Shown in pieces: positions 54,590 to 64,000 of a DNA stretch of 64,000 nt. The position numbers were made by a program, and so were the translations under genes. The DNA lies in contig NZ_FCOG02000010.1 in assembly GCF_001544975.2 (NCBI RefSeq), forward strand, positions 62,001 to 126,000. Reading direction: 5' to 3'. The notes below the pieces were generated by a model. That model made no database searches, had not been told where the DNA came from, and was given only the letters and a program-made list of their open reading frames with translations. Position 1 is the first letter of the stretch; each line of letters opens with the position of its first letter. Origin of the DNA: Caballeronia arationis (GTDB lineage Bacteria > Pseudomonadota > Gammaproteobacteria > Burkholderiales > Burkholderiaceae).

Positions 54590-55516
54590 TCAGGCCACTT
54601 CCCGCAACTGGCTGGCGATTTCAGCTTCGTCCAGTTGTGGCGCGAACATCTCGATCAACCGGTACGCATATGCGCGCAGAAAAGCGCCCTTCCTCAATCC
54701 GACCCGCGTCGTGCTGGCTTCGAACAGATGCTGCGTGTCGAGCGCGACGAGTTCGGTATCGCGCTTCGCGTCGTAGGCCATCGCCGCGACGATCCCGATC
54801 CCCATCCCGAGTTCCACATAGGTCTTGATGACATCGGCATCGATTGCCGTCAGCACCACGTCGGGCATCGCGCCCGCCTTGGCGAACGCCTGGTCGACGT
54901 GCGAGCGGCCGGTGAAGTCGTTGTCGTAAGTGACGATCGGATACTCGGCGATCTCCTCCAGCGTGATGTTCTCGCGCCCGACGAGCGGATGATCCTTCGG
55001 CACGACCACCACGTGATGCCACGAATAGCACGGAAACGTGACGATGTCGGGATAGCGGTCGAGCGCCTCGGTCGAGATGCCGATGTCCGCTTCGCCATTG
55101 ATGATCATTTGCGCGATCTGCTGCGGGCTGCCCTGGCGCAGTGCGAGATGCACCTTCGGGAAGACCTCGGTGAACTGCCGGATCACCTTCGGCAAGGCGT
55201 AGCGCGCCTGCGTGTGCGTGGTCGCGACGACCAGATGCCCGTTGTCCTGATCCGCGAACTGGCGCGCGACGCGTCGCAGGTTCTCGGCATCGAGCAGCAT
55301 CCGCTCGATCAGCTGATGCACCGCCTTGCCCGGCTCGGTGAGCCCCGTCAGCCGCTTGCCGCGCCGGATGAAGATATCGACGCCGAGTTCGTCCTCGAGA
55401 TCCTTGATCTGCTTCGACACGCCCGACTGCGACGTGTAGAGCACATTGGCGACCTCGGTCAGGTTCATGTTCTGGCGCACCGCCTCGCGCACGAAGCGCA
55501 GTTGCTGGAAGTTCAT
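54590..55516 (-). CDS. cysB: LysR-family sulfur regulator CysB
   Basis: The 308-residue regulator opens MNFQQLRFVREAVRQNMNLTEVANVLYTSQSGVSKQIKDLE, the CysB/Cbl helix-turn-helix, and its effector domain includes VATTHTQARYALP and GMGIGIVAAMAYD, where CysB binds N-acetylserine. It lies 21 bases after cysA at the end of the sulfate transport operon, which it should activate under sulfur limitation. The family also contains Cbl and SsuR, which respond to sulfonate use; context favours CysB. Confidence 0.9.
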   Translation of the reverse strand: MNFQQLRFVREAVRQNMNLTEVANVLYTSQSGVSKQIKDLEDELGVDIFIRRGKRLTGLTEPGKAVHQLIERMLLDAENLRRVARQFADQDNGHLVVATTHTQARYALPKVIRQFTEVFPKVHLALRQGSPQQIAQMIINGEADIGISTEALDRYPDIVTFPCYSWHHVVVVPKDHPLVGRENITLEEIAEYPIVTYDNDFTGRSHVDQAFAKAGAMPDVVLTAIDADVIKTYVELGMGIGIVAAMAYDAKRDTELVALDTQHLFEASTTRVGLRKGAFLRAYAYRLIEMFAPQLDEAEIASQLREVA

Positions 55517-55537
55517 GTCAGCCTCTCTTGTTGGATG

Positions 55538-56596
55538 TCATTGCGCCGGGAACACACGCAGAACGCGCGGCACGGCCGTCACGCCATCGCCGATGTTCAG
55601 GTTCAGTTCGCGCCACGTCTCGCGGTCGAGTTCCGCTTCGAGCACGTTGCCCTCGCTGCCTTCCAGCTCGATGCGCACGGAGCCGCCGAGCGTCACGACC
55701 CGCCGCACGTCGACGACGATGCCGTCGCGATGCCCGGACTGCGTCGGATAGAGCGTGAGATCGTGCGGTCGCACATAAGCGAGCGCCGGGCCGGCGAAGT
55801 TCGCTTCGGCGGCGATTGGCTGGGCGGCGCCCTGCGCGATGAACCCGCTTGCATCGACATTGCCCTTCAGCCGGTTGGCCGCACCGAGGAACTCGTAGAC
55901 GAACGACGTCTGCGGATGATCATAGACGTCCTGCGGGCTGCCGACCTGCTCGACATGCCCGCGATTCAGCACGACGATCCGATCCGCCACTTCGAGTGCT
56001 TCTTCCTGATCGTGCGTCACGAAGATCGTCGAGATATGCAGGTCGTCGTGCAGGCGCCGCAGCCAGGTGCGCAATTCCTTGCGCACTTTGGCGTCGAGCG
56101 CGCCGAACGGTTCGTCGAGCAGCAGAACCTTCGGCTCGACGGCGAGCGCGCGGGCAAGCGCGATGCGCTGCCGCTGGCCGCCCGAGAGCTCCGACGGAAA
56201 GCGCTCGGCGAGCCAGTCGAGCTGGACGAGCTTGAGAAGTTCATGCACCTTCTCGCGGATCACGGCTTCAGTCGGCCGCTCGCGGCGCGGCTTCACACGA
56301 AGCCCGAACGCGACGTTCTCGAACACCGTCATGTGACGGAAGAGCGCGTAATGCTGGAACACGAAGCCGACCTGGCGCTCGCGCGCGCCGACTTCCGCGA
56401 CGTCCTCGCCATGCAGCACGACCTGGCCGGCGTCGGCATATTCGAGGCCCGCGATCACGCGCAGGAGCGTGGTCTTGCCGCAGCCCGACGGCCCGAGCAG
56501 CGCGACCAGTTCGCCCGCCGGAAAGTCGAGCGTGACGTTGTCGAGCGCGGTGAAGTCGCCGAAGCGCTTGTGCAGATTGCGAACGATGATGCTCAT
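55538..56596 (-). CDS. cysA: Sulfate/thiosulfate ABC transporter ATPase CysA
   Basis: From the ATG at 56596 the product has 352 residues: Walker [16 protein letters not shown]-loop [27 protein letters not shown] segment, signature [15 protein letters not shown], Walker [13 protein letters not shown], and a C-terminal TOBE-like regulatory domain. The [10 protein letters not shown] and KPRRERP segments are those of CysA. It energises sulfate uptake through CysT and CysW. A longer frame upstream overlaps cysW and is not used. 16 bases separate it from cysW. Confidence 0.95.
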   Translation of the reverse strand: MSIIVRNLHKRFGDFTALDNVTLDFPAGELVALLGPSGCGKTTLLRVIAGLEYADAGQVVLHGEDVAEVGARERQVGFVFQHYALFRHMTVFENVAFGLRVKPRRERPTEAVIREKVHELLKLVQLDWLAERFPSELSGGQRQRIALARALAVEPKVLLLDEPFGALDAKVRKELRTWLRRLHDDLHISTIFVTHDQEEALEVADRIVVLNRGHVEQVGSPQDVYDHPQTSFVYEFLGAANRLKGNVDASGFIAQGAAQPIAAEANFAGPALAYVRPHDLTLYPTQSGHRDGIVVDVRRVVTLGGSVRIELEGSEGNVLEAELDRETWRELNLNIGDGVTAVPRVLRVFPAQ

Positions 56597-56612
56597 CTTG
56601 GTTCTCGTGCCT

Positions 56613-57545
56613 TCAGTTCTGGATGGACGTGACAGGCGCCTCATGCGGCAGGTCCTGCGTCTTCGCGATCGATTGCGACATGCGGCGCTCGGCCAGCAGC
56701 TTGAGCGCGAGCGTGACGAGCGCGAGCAGCGCGAGCAGCGACGCCACCGCGAATGCCGCCGAAAAGTTGTATTCGTTGTAGAGGATCTCGACGTGCAGCG
56801 GCATGGTGTCGGTCTGTCCGCGGATGTGGCCCGAAACCACCGAGACCGCGCCGAACTCGCCCATCGCCCGCGCATTGCAGAGAATCACGCCGTAGAGCAG
56901 ACCCCACTTCACGTTCGGCAGCGTCACGCGGCGGAAGATCTGCCAGCCCGATGCGCCCAGTACGTGCGCCGCCTCTTCCTCGTCGTTGCCTTGCGCCTGC
57001 ATCAGCGGAATCAGTTCGCGCGCGACGAACGGGAACGTGACGAAGATCGTCGCGAGCACGATGCCGGGCACGGCGAAGATGATCTGCACGTCGTGCGCGA
57101 TGAGCCACGGGCCGAACCAGCCCTGCGCGCCGAACATCAGCACGTAGATCAGCCCCGAAATGACAGGCGAAACCGAAAACGGCAAGTCGATGAGGGTCGT
57201 GAGCAGCGCCTTGCCGCGGAACTCGAACTTCGCGATCGCCCACGAGGCCGCGAGCCCGAACACGACGTTCAGCGGCACGGCGATCGCGGCGGTAAGCAGC
57301 GTCAGCTTGATCGCGGACCACGCGTCCGGGTCCTTCAGCGACTCGAAGTAGTAGTCGACGCCCTTGCTGAACGCCTGCACGAACACGGCGGCGAGCGGCA
57401 CGACGAGAAAGAGCGCGAGGAAGATCAGCGCGATGGTCGTGAGCGCGTAGCGCACCGCGCGCGATTCGGTGACCGGATCGAGCTTGTGTTCGACGACCCG
57501 AGATTGTGCGCCCACCGATACGGCTTTCTGGCTGGGCGTGCTCAT
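56613..57545 (-). CDS. cysW: Sulfate ABC transporter permease CysW
   Basis: The 310-residue permease has about six membrane segments and the EAA loop [34 protein letters not shown], followed by [27 protein letters not shown], all characteristic of CysW. The ATG at 57545 overlaps the cysT stop by 4 bases (57542-57545). It forms the membrane channel with CysT. Confidence 0.95.
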   Translation of the reverse strand: MSTPSQKAVSVGAQSRVVEHKLDPVTESRAVRYALTTIALIFLALFLVVPLAAVFVQAFSKGVDYYFESLKDPDAWSAIKLTLLTAAIAVPLNVVFGLAASWAIAKFEFRGKALLTTLIDLPFSVSPVISGLIYVLMFGAQGWFGPWLIAHDVQIIFAVPGIVLATIFVTFPFVARELIPLMQAQGNDEEEAAHVLGASGWQIFRRVTLPNVKWGLLYGVILCNARAMGEFGAVSVVSGHIRGQTDTMPLHVEILYNEYNFSAAFAVASLLALLALVTLALKLLAERRMSQSIAKTQDLPHEAPVTSIQN

Positions 57546-58432
57546 GGCTTGCTCCCTTGCACGTGCAGCGATCCGGCGATGGCTGGCACTGTGCCCGTCT
57601 TGCTGGTACGCCGCTGCAGGAACCACTGCAGCGTGTTGATGAGGAGCAGCATCAGGAACGAGACGCACAGCATCACGACGGCAAGCGACGTCGCGCCCGC
57701 GTAGTCGTACTGTTCGAGCTTGGTGATGATGAGGAGCGACGTGATCTCGGACTTCATCGGCACGTTGCCCGCGATAAAGATCACCGAGCCGTATTCGCCG
57801 AGCGCGCGCGCGAACGCGAGCGCGAAGCCCGTGAGCAGCGCGGGAAGGAGCGACGGCAGCACGACACGCCTGAACGTCAGCCAGCGCGTCGCGCCGAGGC
57901 ACGCGGCCGCTTCTTCCTGCTCGCGCTCGAAGTCCTCGAGCACCGGCTGCACCGTGCGCACGACGAACGGCAGTCCGATGAAGGTCAGCGCGACCAGCAC
58001 GCCGAGCGGCGTGAACGCAACCTTGATCCCGAGCGGCGCGAGATACTGGCCGATCCAGCCGTTACTTGCATAGACGGCGGCGAGCGAAATGCCCGCGACC
58101 GACGTAGGCAGCGCGAACGGCAGATCGACGACTGCATCGACGACGCGCTTGAACGGAAACGTGTAGCGCACGAGCACCCACGCAACCAGAAAGCCGAACA
58201 CGGCGTTGATGAGCGCGCCGCCGAGCGCAGCCGAAAAGGTCAGCCGATATGAGGCCAGCACGCGCGGCGACGTGACCGCGCGCACGAACTGCGCCCAGTC
58301 GAGCGTGGCGGTCTTGGCGAAGGTGGCCGCGAGCGGAATCAGCACCACGAGGCTCAGATAAGCCACCGTGATGCCGAGTGTCAGCCCGAAGCCGGGCAGC
58401 GCGCTCGGCTTGCGGAAAGTGAAAGTCATCAT
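57542..58432 (-). CDS. cysT: Sulfate ABC transporter permease CysT (CysU)
   Basis: The 296-residue permease starts [34 protein letters not shown] and has the EAA loop [31 protein letters not shown] and [17 protein letters not shown]. Six membrane segments are visible. It is translationally coupled to cysW, and follows sbp after 135 bases containing a hairpin. Confidence 0.95.
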   Translation of the reverse strand: MMTFTFRKPSALPGFGLTLGITVAYLSLVVLIPLAATFAKTATLDWAQFVRAVTSPRVLASYRLTFSAALGGALINAVFGFLVAWVLVRYTFPFKRVVDAVVDLPFALPTSVAGISLAAVYASNGWIGQYLAPLGIKVAFTPLGVLVALTFIGLPFVVRTVQPVLEDFEREQEEAAACLGATRWLTFRRVVLPSLLPALLTGFALAFARALGEYGSVIFIAGNVPMKSEITSLLIITKLEQYDYAGATSLAVVMLCVSFLMLLLINTLQWFLQRRTSKTGTVPAIAGSLHVQGSKP

Positions 58433-58536
58433 CCTTGATTCGTCCTGTTCCAGCGCGCCGGGGTATGGCGCATTGCCTGCTTGTGTTTATACGCGGTCGT
58501 CATGTGCGCCGCTTGGATGCTTCTTTAGATGATGCA

Positions 58537-58560
58537 AGGGCGCCGCGTGTGCGGCGCCCT
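58537..58560 (-). terminator. Hairpin between sbp and cysT
   Basis: AGGGCGCCGC (58537-58546) and GCGGCGCCCT (58551-58560) form a perfect 10-bp stem with loop GTGT, 7 bases after the sbp stop on the minus strand. No good T run follows, so it more likely stabilises the sbp message or partly lowers read-through to cysTWA than ends transcription. Confidence 0.5.
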
Positions 58561-58567
58561 CTACTTC

Positions 58568-59605
58568 TTACTGCGGCTGATAGATCGAGTCGAACACGCC
58601 GCCATCGGCGAAATGCGTCTTCTGGGCTTTCGTCCAGCCGCCGAACGTATCGTCGACGGTGTAGAGCTTGAGCTTCGGGAACTGCTTCGTCAGCGCGGCG
58701 GGCACCTTTGTGGAGCGCGGACGATAGAAGTTGCGCGCCGCGATCTCCTGCCCTTCGTCGCTGTACAGATACTTCAGATACGCTTCGGCCAGCTTGCGCG
58801 TGCCGTGCTTGTCGACGACCTTGTCGACTACGGCGACCGGTGGCTCCGCCAGAATGCTGACCGACGGCGCCACAATCTCGAACTTGTCCGCGCCGAATTC
58901 CTTCAGCGAGAGAAACGCCTCGTTCTCCCACGCGATCAGCACGTCGCCCTGGCCGCGTTGCACGAAACTCGTCGTGGCACCGCGCGCGCCCGAATCGAGC
59001 ACGCCCGCATTCTTGTAGAGCTTCGTCACGAAATCCTTCGCGGTCTGCTCGTTGCCACCCGGCTGGTGCTGCGCGTAGGCCCACGCCGCGAGATAGTTCC
59101 AGCGCGCGCCGCCCGACGTCTTCGGATTCGGCGTCACGATCGACACACCGGGCTTCGCCAGGTCGTTCCAGTCCTTGATCTGCTTCGGATTGCCCTTTCT
59201 CACGAGGAACACGATCGTCGATGTGTACGGCGACGCGTTGTCCGGCAAGCGCTTCTGCCAGCCCTGATCGATCAGTCCCTTGCCCGCGAGCGCATCGATG
59301 TCATAGGCGAGCGCGAGCGTCACGACGTCCGCCTGCAAGCCGTCGAGCACCGCGCGAGCCTGGCCGCCCGAGCCGCCGTGCGACTGCTTGAACGTCACCG
59401 ATTCGCCCGTCTCCGCCTTCCACTTCTTCGCGAATGCCTGATTGAAGTCCTGATACAGCTCGCGCGTCGGATCGTAGGACACGTTGAGAAACGCCGTGTC
59501 CGCGTGTGCCTGCCCGACCGCGCCGAAGCCCGCCGCTGCGCCCAGCAGGAGCACCGCAAGAAGCCCGCGCGTGCGCGCGCCCAAACCCGAATTCCGACTA
59601 TGCAT
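58568..59605 (-). CDS. sbp: Periplasmic sulfate-binding protein
   Basis: The 345-residue product has a signal peptide ([20 protein letters not shown], cleavage near AHA-DT) and the Sbp/CysP family sequence [23 protein letters not shown], later [32 protein letters not shown] in two conserved parts that bind sulfate through backbone amides. It is the first gene of sbp-cysT-cysW-cysA-cysB. Whether sulfate or thiosulfate is preferred cannot be told; the sequence looks closer to Sbp. Confidence 0.94.
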   Translation of the reverse strand: MHSRNSGLGARTRGLLAVLLLGAAAGFGAVGQAHADTAFLNVSYDPTRELYQDFNQAFAKKWKAETGESVTFKQSHGGSGGQARAVLDGLQADVVTLALAYDIDALAGKGLIDQGWQKRLPDNASPYTSTIVFLVRKGNPKQIKDWNDLAKPGVSIVTPNPKTSGGARWNYLAAWAYAQHQPGGNEQTAKDFVTKLYKNAGVLDSGARGATTSFVQRGQGDVLIAWENEAFLSLKEFGADKFEIVAPSVSILAEPPVAVVDKVVDKHGTRKLAEAYLKYLYSDEGQEIAARNFYRPRSTKVPAALTKQFPKLKLYTVDDTFGGWTKAQKTHFADGGVFDSIYQPQ

Positions 59606-59658
59606 TCCCCGTTCTCCGTCTTATTGAGTTGACGAAGGCAGTCTATCGGGCGGGCTTC

Positions 59659-59673
59659 ATTATTAAAAATAAT
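59659..59673 (-). promoter_or_regulatory. AT-rich element in the sbp promoter region
   Basis: ATTATT-AAA-AATAAT, a perfect small palindrome in an A+T-rich patch, lies about 55 bases upstream of sbp. CysB activates such promoters through degenerate AT-rich sites, so this is the best place to look for CysB binding. No strict consensus can be matched. Confidence 0.3.
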
Positions 59674-59808
59674 CGTTCTTCATTTTTTAAGATGTAAAAG
59701 TGCTAAAGAGCGGACGACGGCGCACTTTCGCGTCCCGACCTGCTCAATCGCAGGCCGAATGGCCAATCGACGGGCGAACTTAAAGTAAACCTTGAAAAGT
59801 GCGAAATA

Positions 59809-59824
59809 CTGTATAAAAATACAG
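59809..59824 (+). promoter_or_regulatory. LexA (SOS) box 1 upstream of lexA
   Basis: CTGTATAAAAATACAG fits the proteobacterial SOS box CTGT-N8-ACAG exactly, with an A+T-only centre. It lies 40 bases before the lexA start codon, overlapping the likely promoter, as expected for autorepression. Confidence 0.92.
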
Positions 59825-59828
59825 TCAC

Positions 59829-59844
59829 CTGTCCATCCATACAG
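59829..59844 (+). promoter_or_regulatory. LexA (SOS) box 2 upstream of lexA
   Basis: CTGTCCATCCATACAG also fits CTGT-N8-ACAG. Its centre is 20 bases from that of box 1, about two helical turns, so two LexA dimers could bind on the same face. Double boxes are common in front of lexA genes. Confidence 0.88.
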
Positions 59845-59864
59845 TCCGCCGAGGGGCCGAGCAA

Positions 59865-60524
59865 GTGAACAAAACAAGCAAACTAACCGCGCGGCAGCAG
59901 CAGGTGTTCGAACTGATCCAGCGCGCCATCGAGCGCACCGGTTTTCCGCCCACGCGTGCCGAGATCGCCGCCGAGCTCGGTTTTTCGTCTGCCAATTCGG
60001 CGGAGGAGCATCTGCGGGCGCTCGCGCGCAAAGGCGTGATCGAACTGGCGGCGGGCGCGTCGCGCGGCATCCGGCTCGTCCCCAGCCTCGAAGACTCGCC
60101 GCATCAGTTTACGCTGCCGCACCAGAGCATCATGCAGTTGTCGCTGCCGCTCGTCGGACGTGTCGCCGCCGGTAGCCCGATTCTCGCGCAGGAGCACATC
60201 TCCCAGCACTATTCGTTCGACCCGGCGCTCTTTTCCAGCAAGCCCGACTACCTGCTCAAAGTGCGCGGACTCTCGATGCGCGACGCCGGCATTTTCGACG
60301 GCGACCTGCTCGCTGTGCAGAAGAAAAGCGAAGCGAAGGACGGGCAGATCGTGGTCGCCCGTATCGGCGACGACGTCACCGTGAAGCGCTGGAAGCGACA
60401 TCGCGACGGTGTCGAACTGATTGCCGAGAATCCGGATTACGAAAACATCTTCGTGAAGTCGGGCAGCGCGGAATTCGCGCTCGAGGGCATCGCGGTCGGC
60501 CTGATCCGCTCGGGCGAGTTCTGA
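59865..60524 (+). CDS. lexA: SOS repressor LexA
   Basis: The 219-residue repressor starts at GTG 59865 with a GAGGGG sequence upstream. The winged helix-turn-helix (about 1-70; [28 protein letters not shown]) precedes a peptidase domain with the self-cleavage bond A102-G103 (RVAAGSP), catalytic S137 (RGLSMRD) and K174 (DVTVKRW). RecA filaments trigger cleavage and induction of DNA-repair genes. Two SOS boxes upstream indicate autoregulation. Confidence 0.97.
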   Translation: MNKTSKLTARQQQVFELIQRAIERTGFPPTRAEIAAELGFSSANSAEEHLRALARKGVIELAAGASRGIRLVPSLEDSPHQFTLPHQSIMQLSLPLVGRVAAGSPILAQEHISQHYSFDPALFSSKPDYLLKVRGLSMRDAGIFDGDLLAVQKKSEAKDGQIVVARIGDDVTVKRWKRHRDGVELIAENPDYENIFVKSGSAEFALEGIAVGLIRSGEF

Positions 60525-60626
60525 GCGCGTAGTCCGGCGGGGCCCGTCCCCTCCTCCATCAACAAGATCTGACGGCCGCCGCATACGCGGCGAGTCGCGG
60601 TGCGTCCTATCGCCTGGAGAAACATC

Positions 60627-60953
60627 ATGGAACGTTTTGCCCGTTTGCTGCCTTTCCGCCAGTTCGGTCGTCTGCGGTATCTGCGCTCCCTGATCTCCTG
60701 CAAGGCGCCGCACGCGGACACCGCGCCCGGACTCTTCGACGAGATGCCCGCGTTGCCGTCGCGCCAGCCGGCGTTCGCGCGCGTGTCGCTGAACGCTTCG
60801 GTGCATCACGAGGCCGAGCGCCGCGCACCGGTGCGCGTCTATCGGGACGAGTCGCGCGTAATCATGGTTGGAAACATCGACGAAGTGTCGCGGATGATCG
60901 ACCGCTGCATCGATGAGGAACGCGCCGGCATCGCGGGCGGGCTCTTCGCCTGA
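60627..60953 (+). CDS. Small uncharacterised protein downstream of lexA
   Basis: The 108-residue protein starts at ATG 60627 with GGAG at 60616-60619. It has a basic N terminus (MERFARLLPFRQFGRLRYLR), a central GLFDEMPALPSRQPAF segment, and a C-terminal half with VRVYRDESRVIMVGNIDEVSRMIDRCIDEE that could fold as a small mixed domain. No signal peptide, membrane segment or known family is seen. It lies 102 bases after lexA without a terminator, so it may be SOS-induced together with lexA. It does not look like SulA or ImuA. Confidence 0.7.
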   Translation: MERFARLLPFRQFGRLRYLRSLISCKAPHADTAPGLFDEMPALPSRQPAFARVSLNASVHHEAERRAPVRVYRDESRVIMVGNIDEVSRMIDRCIDEERAGIAGGLFA

Positions 60954-61058
60954 CGGCGGATTTGCGTAGCGTTGGCGTCCGAGACTGCAGTTCCGGGATA
61001 AATCCTGCGTTCGCGCGGTCCATTAGCAGACTCAACGTTACGCAAGGTGTCCAATCGT

Positions 61059-61652
61059 ATGACCCGCACTACCAAGTCTGTCATTGTCACGCTCGTCGTG
61101 CTCGTTATCGTTGCTGCGCTCGGATTCGTCTATGCGTCGCCCTATATCGCGCTGGATCGGCTCAAACGCGCAGCCGACGCGCGCGACGCTCAAACGGTGA
61201 ACGAATACGTCGATTTCCCGGCGCTGCGCGAAAGCCTGAAACTGCAGGTGGCGGAACTGCTCACACGGCGTGTCGACATCCAGAAGAGCGGCAATCCGCT
61301 TGCGGTCATCGGCGCGATGATCGGCGCCGCGCTCGTCGGCCCGCTCGTCGACTCGTATGCGACGCCGGACGGCGTCGCCGCGATTCTCAACGGCATTCCG
61401 CCGCGCGGGAATCCGGGCGAACGTCCACCCGCGCCGGCGGCGACAAATCCGGGCCCGGACAGCACGTCGGCCGGAAGCGGAGCCGCGCCCGCGGCACCGA
61501 AGCCGCCGCCGCAGACCACGGCCGGTTATCGAAGCTTCGACACCTTCGTGGTCACTTACCAGCACGGCGCGGGCGATGCCCGCTATTCCGCGATCTTCCA
61601 TCGCAGCGGGCTCGTGACCTGGAAACTGGTCGCGGTGGACCTGAACGGCTGA
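61059..61652 (+). CDS. DUF2939 family membrane-anchored protein
   Basis: The 197-residue protein has one N-terminal membrane helix (VIVTLVVLVIVAALGFVYA) then SPYIALDRLKRAADARDAQTVNEYVDFPALRESLK, the hallmark of DUF2939. A Pro/Ala-rich linker (about 117-155) separates a C-terminal strand-rich part. Function is unknown; most of the protein should lie in the periplasm. I prefer ATG 61059 with AAGGTG upstream; a GTG at 61047 is the alternative start. Confidence 0.8.
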   Translation: MTRTTKSVIVTLVVLVIVAALGFVYASPYIALDRLKRAADARDAQTVNEYVDFPALRESLKLQVAELLTRRVDIQKSGNPLAVIGAMIGAALVGPLVDSYATPDGVAAILNGIPPRGNPGERPPAPAATNPGPDSTSAGSGAAPAAPKPPPQTTAGYRSFDTFVVTYQHGAGDARYSAIFHRSGLVTWKLVAVDLNG

Positions 61653-61667
61653 ACGGCCGGGCGGCGC

Positions 61668-62177
61668 CTATGCGCTGACCTCGCTCTTGACCGGCTTGGC
61701 TGCGTAGGCCGCGTCCTCTTCGGCTTCGGCCGATTCACCCGCCGGGCACACGGCCACGAGGATGCTGCACGACACGCGGTCGAGCAGGGGCGTGTTGCCC
61801 GCGCCCATCCACCAGCGCGCGAGGCCGTTGCGGCAGCGATGCCCGACCACCACGAGGTCCACTTTCAGCTTCTCCGCGAGGTTGGCGATCTCGTCAATCG
61901 GATGGCCGAACGCAAAATGCCCTTGCGCCTGCAGGCCGCGCTCGGTCAGCCAGTCGACGCCTTCCTGCAGGATGTCGCGCGCGGCATCCTCGAACCGTCC
62001 GCAGGCCATGTCGGTGAGCAGGCCTGCGCTCTGCGCGATCGACGAGCGCATGTCGACCACCGCGAGCACGTGGGTCTCGGCCTTCAGGTCGAGCGCGAGG
62101 TTGGCGCCGTGCCGCAACGCCTTGCGGCCTTCGCGGGTGCCGTCGTAGCACAAGAGGATTTTCTGATAGCTCGCCAT
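61668..62177 (-). CDS. Universal stress protein (UspA family)
   Basis: The 169-residue protein starts MASYQKILLCYDGTREGRKALRHGANLA, the first strand and helix of the Usp fold, and has VDLVVVGHRCRNGLARWWMGAGNTPLLDRVSCSILV near the C terminus. The ATP-binding G-x2-G-x9-G(S/T) motif is not clearly kept, so nucleotide binding is uncertain. Start 62177 has a GGGAGA sequence upstream. It converges with the DUF2939 gene, 15 bases apart. Confidence 0.88.
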   Translation of the reverse strand: MASYQKILLCYDGTREGRKALRHGANLALDLKAETHVLAVVDMRSSIAQSAGLLTDMACGRFEDAARDILQEGVDWLTERGLQAQGHFAFGHPIDEIANLAEKLKVDLVVVGHRCRNGLARWWMGAGNTPLLDRVSCSILVAVCPAGESAEAEEDAAYAAKPVKSEVSA

Positions 62178-62538
62178 GATGGATCTCCCTGACCGCATGA
62201 GGTTCGGTGCTGTCTGCATGATGGTGCGTCGCAACGCTCGCGGCAACGATGGAAAACGCTAACGCGCAGCGCCAATGGGTAAGCACGGAAAGCGCCTCCC
62301 AAGCTCGCATCGTGCCAGCAACGCGCGAGCCTCACCGGCCAAGGCGCTGGTCTTTTCGGCCGGCATTCGAGCCTGCGTTGCAACGCCTTCGCGCACCGGA
62401 CGCGGGCGCGGACGGTGCACAGGCGGGATCGAGCGCCGCAATGGTGCAATGGATTACACTAGCCGGCTCGGCTTTCCGGCGGATGCTTCACAGACCGACG
62501 ACGGATGCGAAGCGCCTGTTCGCCTGCCCATTTCGACC
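62178..62538. other. Divergent region between the UspA gene and nodI, no gene seen
   Basis: About 360 bases. The nodI frame is open upstream of 62539, including an ATG at 62449, but the codons there look less biased. TACACT at 62455-62460 may be a -10 element, which would place transcription after that ATG. No other motif is recognised. Confidence 0.4.
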
Positions 62539-63510
62539 ATGACAGCTTTGGAACCCTTAACGATTTCATCGAGCGCATCGAGCGACGGCACGCACCCGGC
62601 GCCCCGCGCGATCGACTTCACCGATGTCAGGAAGTGCTACGGAAACAAGACCGTCGTCGACGGCCTGTCGTTTCACGTCGAGCCGGGCGAATGCTTTGGC
62701 CTGCTCGGCCCGAACGGCGCGGGCAAGACGACGACGCTCAAGATGCTGCTCGGCATCACCTCGCCCGATGCGGGTGCGATCCGGCTCGTCGGCGAGCCGA
62801 TTCCCGCGCGCGCCCGCTTCGCCCGGCGGCGCGTGGGCGTGGTGCCGCAGTTCGACAACCTCGATCCCGACTTCACCGTCCGCGAAAACCTGCTGGTGTT
62901 CGGACGCTACTTCGGCATGAAGCACGCGCAGATCTCGGCGCTCGTGCCGTCGCTGCTCGAATTCGCCAAGCTTGAAGCCAAGGCGGACGCGCGGGTCGTC
63001 GAGCTGTCCGGCGGCATGAAGCGGCGGCTGACGCTTGCGCGCGCGCTCGTCAACGATCCCGACGTGCTCGTGATGGACGAACCGACCACGGGCCTCGATC
63101 CGCAGGCGCGCCACATGATCTGGGAGCGGCTGCGCTCTCTCTTGTCGCGCGGCAAGACCATTCTTCTCACTACGCACTTCATGGAGGAAGCCGAGCGGCT
63201 GTGCGACCGGCTCTGCGTGATCGAGGAAGGCCGCAAGATCGCCGAGGGCCGGCCGCACGAACTGATCGAATCGGTGATCGGCTGCGACGTGATCGAGATC
63301 TACGGTCCCGATCCGCTCGCCCTGCGCGATGAACTCGCGCCGTTCGTCGGGCGCATGGAAGTGAGCGGCGAGACGCTCTTCTGCTACGTCGACGATCCTC
63401 AAGCCGTGCATCAGCGCGTCAAAGGGCGCGCGGGCGTGCGCTATCTGCACCGGCCGGCGAATCTCGAAGATGTATTCCTGCGCCTGACCGGGCGCGAGAT
63501 GGTGGATTGA
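62539..63510 (+). CDS. nodI: NodI-family ABC exporter ATPase
   Basis: From ATG 62539 the product has 323 residues: Walker [14 protein letters not shown] (54-66), Q-loop [16 protein letters not shown], signature [14 protein letters not shown] (155-168), Walker [17 protein letters not shown], and the C-terminal extension seen in NodI/DrrA-type ATPases. In rhizobia NodIJ exports lipochitin Nod factors; homologues are widespread in Burkholderiaceae that have no nodulation genes, where the substrate is unknown. No nod genes lie nearby. nodJ follows after 20 bases. Confidence 0.88.
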   Translation: MTALEPLTISSSASSDGTHPAPRAIDFTDVRKCYGNKTVVDGLSFHVEPGECFGLLGPNGAGKTTTLKMLLGITSPDAGAIRLVGEPIPARARFARRRVGVVPQFDNLDPDFTVRENLLVFGRYFGMKHAQISALVPSLLEFAKLEAKADARVVELSGGMKRRLTLARALVNDPDVLVMDEPTTGLDPQARHMIWERLRSLLSRGKTILLTTHFMEEAERLCDRLCVIEEGRKIAEGRPHELIESVIGCDVIEIYGPDPLALRDELAPFVGRMEVSGETLFCYVDDPQAVHQRVKGRAGVRYLHRPANLEDVFLRLTGREMVD

Positions 63511-63530
63511 CCGGCTGGATTGACGATCAC

Positions 63531-64000
63531 ATGAACACTTACGACCCGTCGCGCATGGCGGCAAAGCGCAACCAGACCGGACACGCAGGCGAGAACGCCC
63601 GCCCGCAGGCGATGCCTTCCAGCGCCACCAACTGGATCGCGGTCTGGCGGCGCAACTATCTGGTGTGGAAGAAGCTCGCGATTGCGTCGATGTTCGGCAA
63701 TCTCGCCGATCCGATGATCTACCTGTTCGGCCTCGGGCTGGGTCTCGGCCTGATGGTCGGCCGGGTCGACGGCGTTTCGTATATCGCGTTCCTCGCGGCG
63801 GGCACGGTGGCGTCGAGCGTGATGATGTCGGCGAGTTTCGAGTCGATGTATTCGGGCTTTTCGCGCATGCACGTGCAGCGCACGTGGGAGGCGATCATGC
63901 ACACGCCGCTCACGCTCGGCGACATCGTGCTCGGCGAGATCATCTGGGCGGCGAGCAAGTCGGTGCTGTCGGGTGTCGCGATCATGCTGGTGGCGGCGGT
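63531..64000 (+). CDS. nodJ: NodJ-family ABC-2 permease, N-terminal part
   Basis: The frame starts at ATG 63531, 20 bases after nodI, and runs off the window after about 156 codons. After a hydrophilic start it has [15 protein letters not shown] and [20 protein letters not shown], the ABC-2/NodJ pattern, then [22 protein letters not shown] and [20 protein letters not shown]. It should form the membrane part of the NodI exporter. The C terminus is not visible. Confidence 0.88.
   Translation, partial: MNTYDPSRMAAKRNQTGHAGENARPQAMPSSATNWIAVWRRNYLVWKKLAIASMFGNLADPMIYLFGLGLGLGLMVGRVDGVSYIAFLAAGTVASSVMMSASFESMYSGFSRMHVQRTWEAIMHTPLTLGDIVLGEIIWAASKSVLSGVAIMLVAA

Noticed and set aside
62539..64000. 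Evidence for symbiosis or horizontal transfer from the NodI/NodJ resemblance
   Set aside because: Composition matches the surroundings, no nod genes or mobile elements are present, and such exporters are common in non-nodulating Burkholderiaceae.

Overview
The window is a GC-rich stretch of chromosomal core genome from a betaproteobacterium of the Burkholderiaceae, most likely Paraburkholderia, Caballeronia or Burkholderia. The reasons are a single-subunit arn (lipid A aminoarabinose) operon with ArnA split into two genes, the alaA-hom-thrC operon, the rpsF-priB-rpsR-rplI-dnaB order, the sbp-cysTWA-cysB block, the bcp-phoH-nlpC neighbourhood, and strong G/C bias at third codon positions. I see no insertion sequence, prophage, CRISPR array or conjugative gene. 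The assignment to a group rests on remembered family sequences, not on a search.

Layout. 1-3.1 kb: the end of a DUF2946 gene, tRNA-Leu(UAG) with its terminator, a phytoene-synthase-like gene with degraded metal-binding motifs, and a DUF1501 gene with a small exported partner. 3.2-6.9 kb: ompR-envZ, then ahpC and ahpD. 6.9-14.3 kb: ispD-ispF (isoprenoids), mfd (transcription-coupled repair), argE and a threonine-dehydratase-like enzyme. 14.4-20.5 kb: a putrescine/spermidine ABC transporter (potF, potG, potH, potI) and a divergent Nramp metal transporter. 20.7-25.2 kb: outer-membrane phospholipase A, a DUF1289 protein, a nitronate-monooxygenase-like flavoprotein and the ABC-F protein YbiT. 25.4-29.5 kb: alaA-hom-thrC. 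30.0-38.1 kb: an Mth938-like protein, then the arn operon (arnT, SMR subunit, arnB, arnC, two arnA halves, arnD). 38.2-42.9 kb: bcp, a probable small RNA, PIN-PhoH ATPase, an NlpC/P60 lipoprotein and an SDR-fold protein without its catalytic residues. 42.9-47.8 kb: Pit phosphate transporter with its DUF47 partner, dnaB and the rpsF ribosomal operon. 48.0-52.6 kb: a LysR regulator divergent from gcl-hyi-glxR (glyoxylate to glycerate). 53-59.6 kb: a BON-LysM protein, asparaginase and the sulfate-uptake operon with cysB. 59.8-64 kb: lexA with two SOS boxes, small proteins, a UspA protein and a NodI/NodJ-type ABC exporter cut by the window end.

Almost everything is ordinary housekeeping. The parts most worth a second look are non-coding or degenerate: a promoter-to-terminator RNA between bcp and phoH; perfect long palindromes upstream of the Nramp gene and the nitronate monooxygenase gene, the latter beside an FNR-like site; a small uncharacterised gene behind the SOS-controlled lexA; and two enzyme-family proteins (phytoene synthase-like and SDR) that keep their fold signatures but lack the usual catalytic residues.
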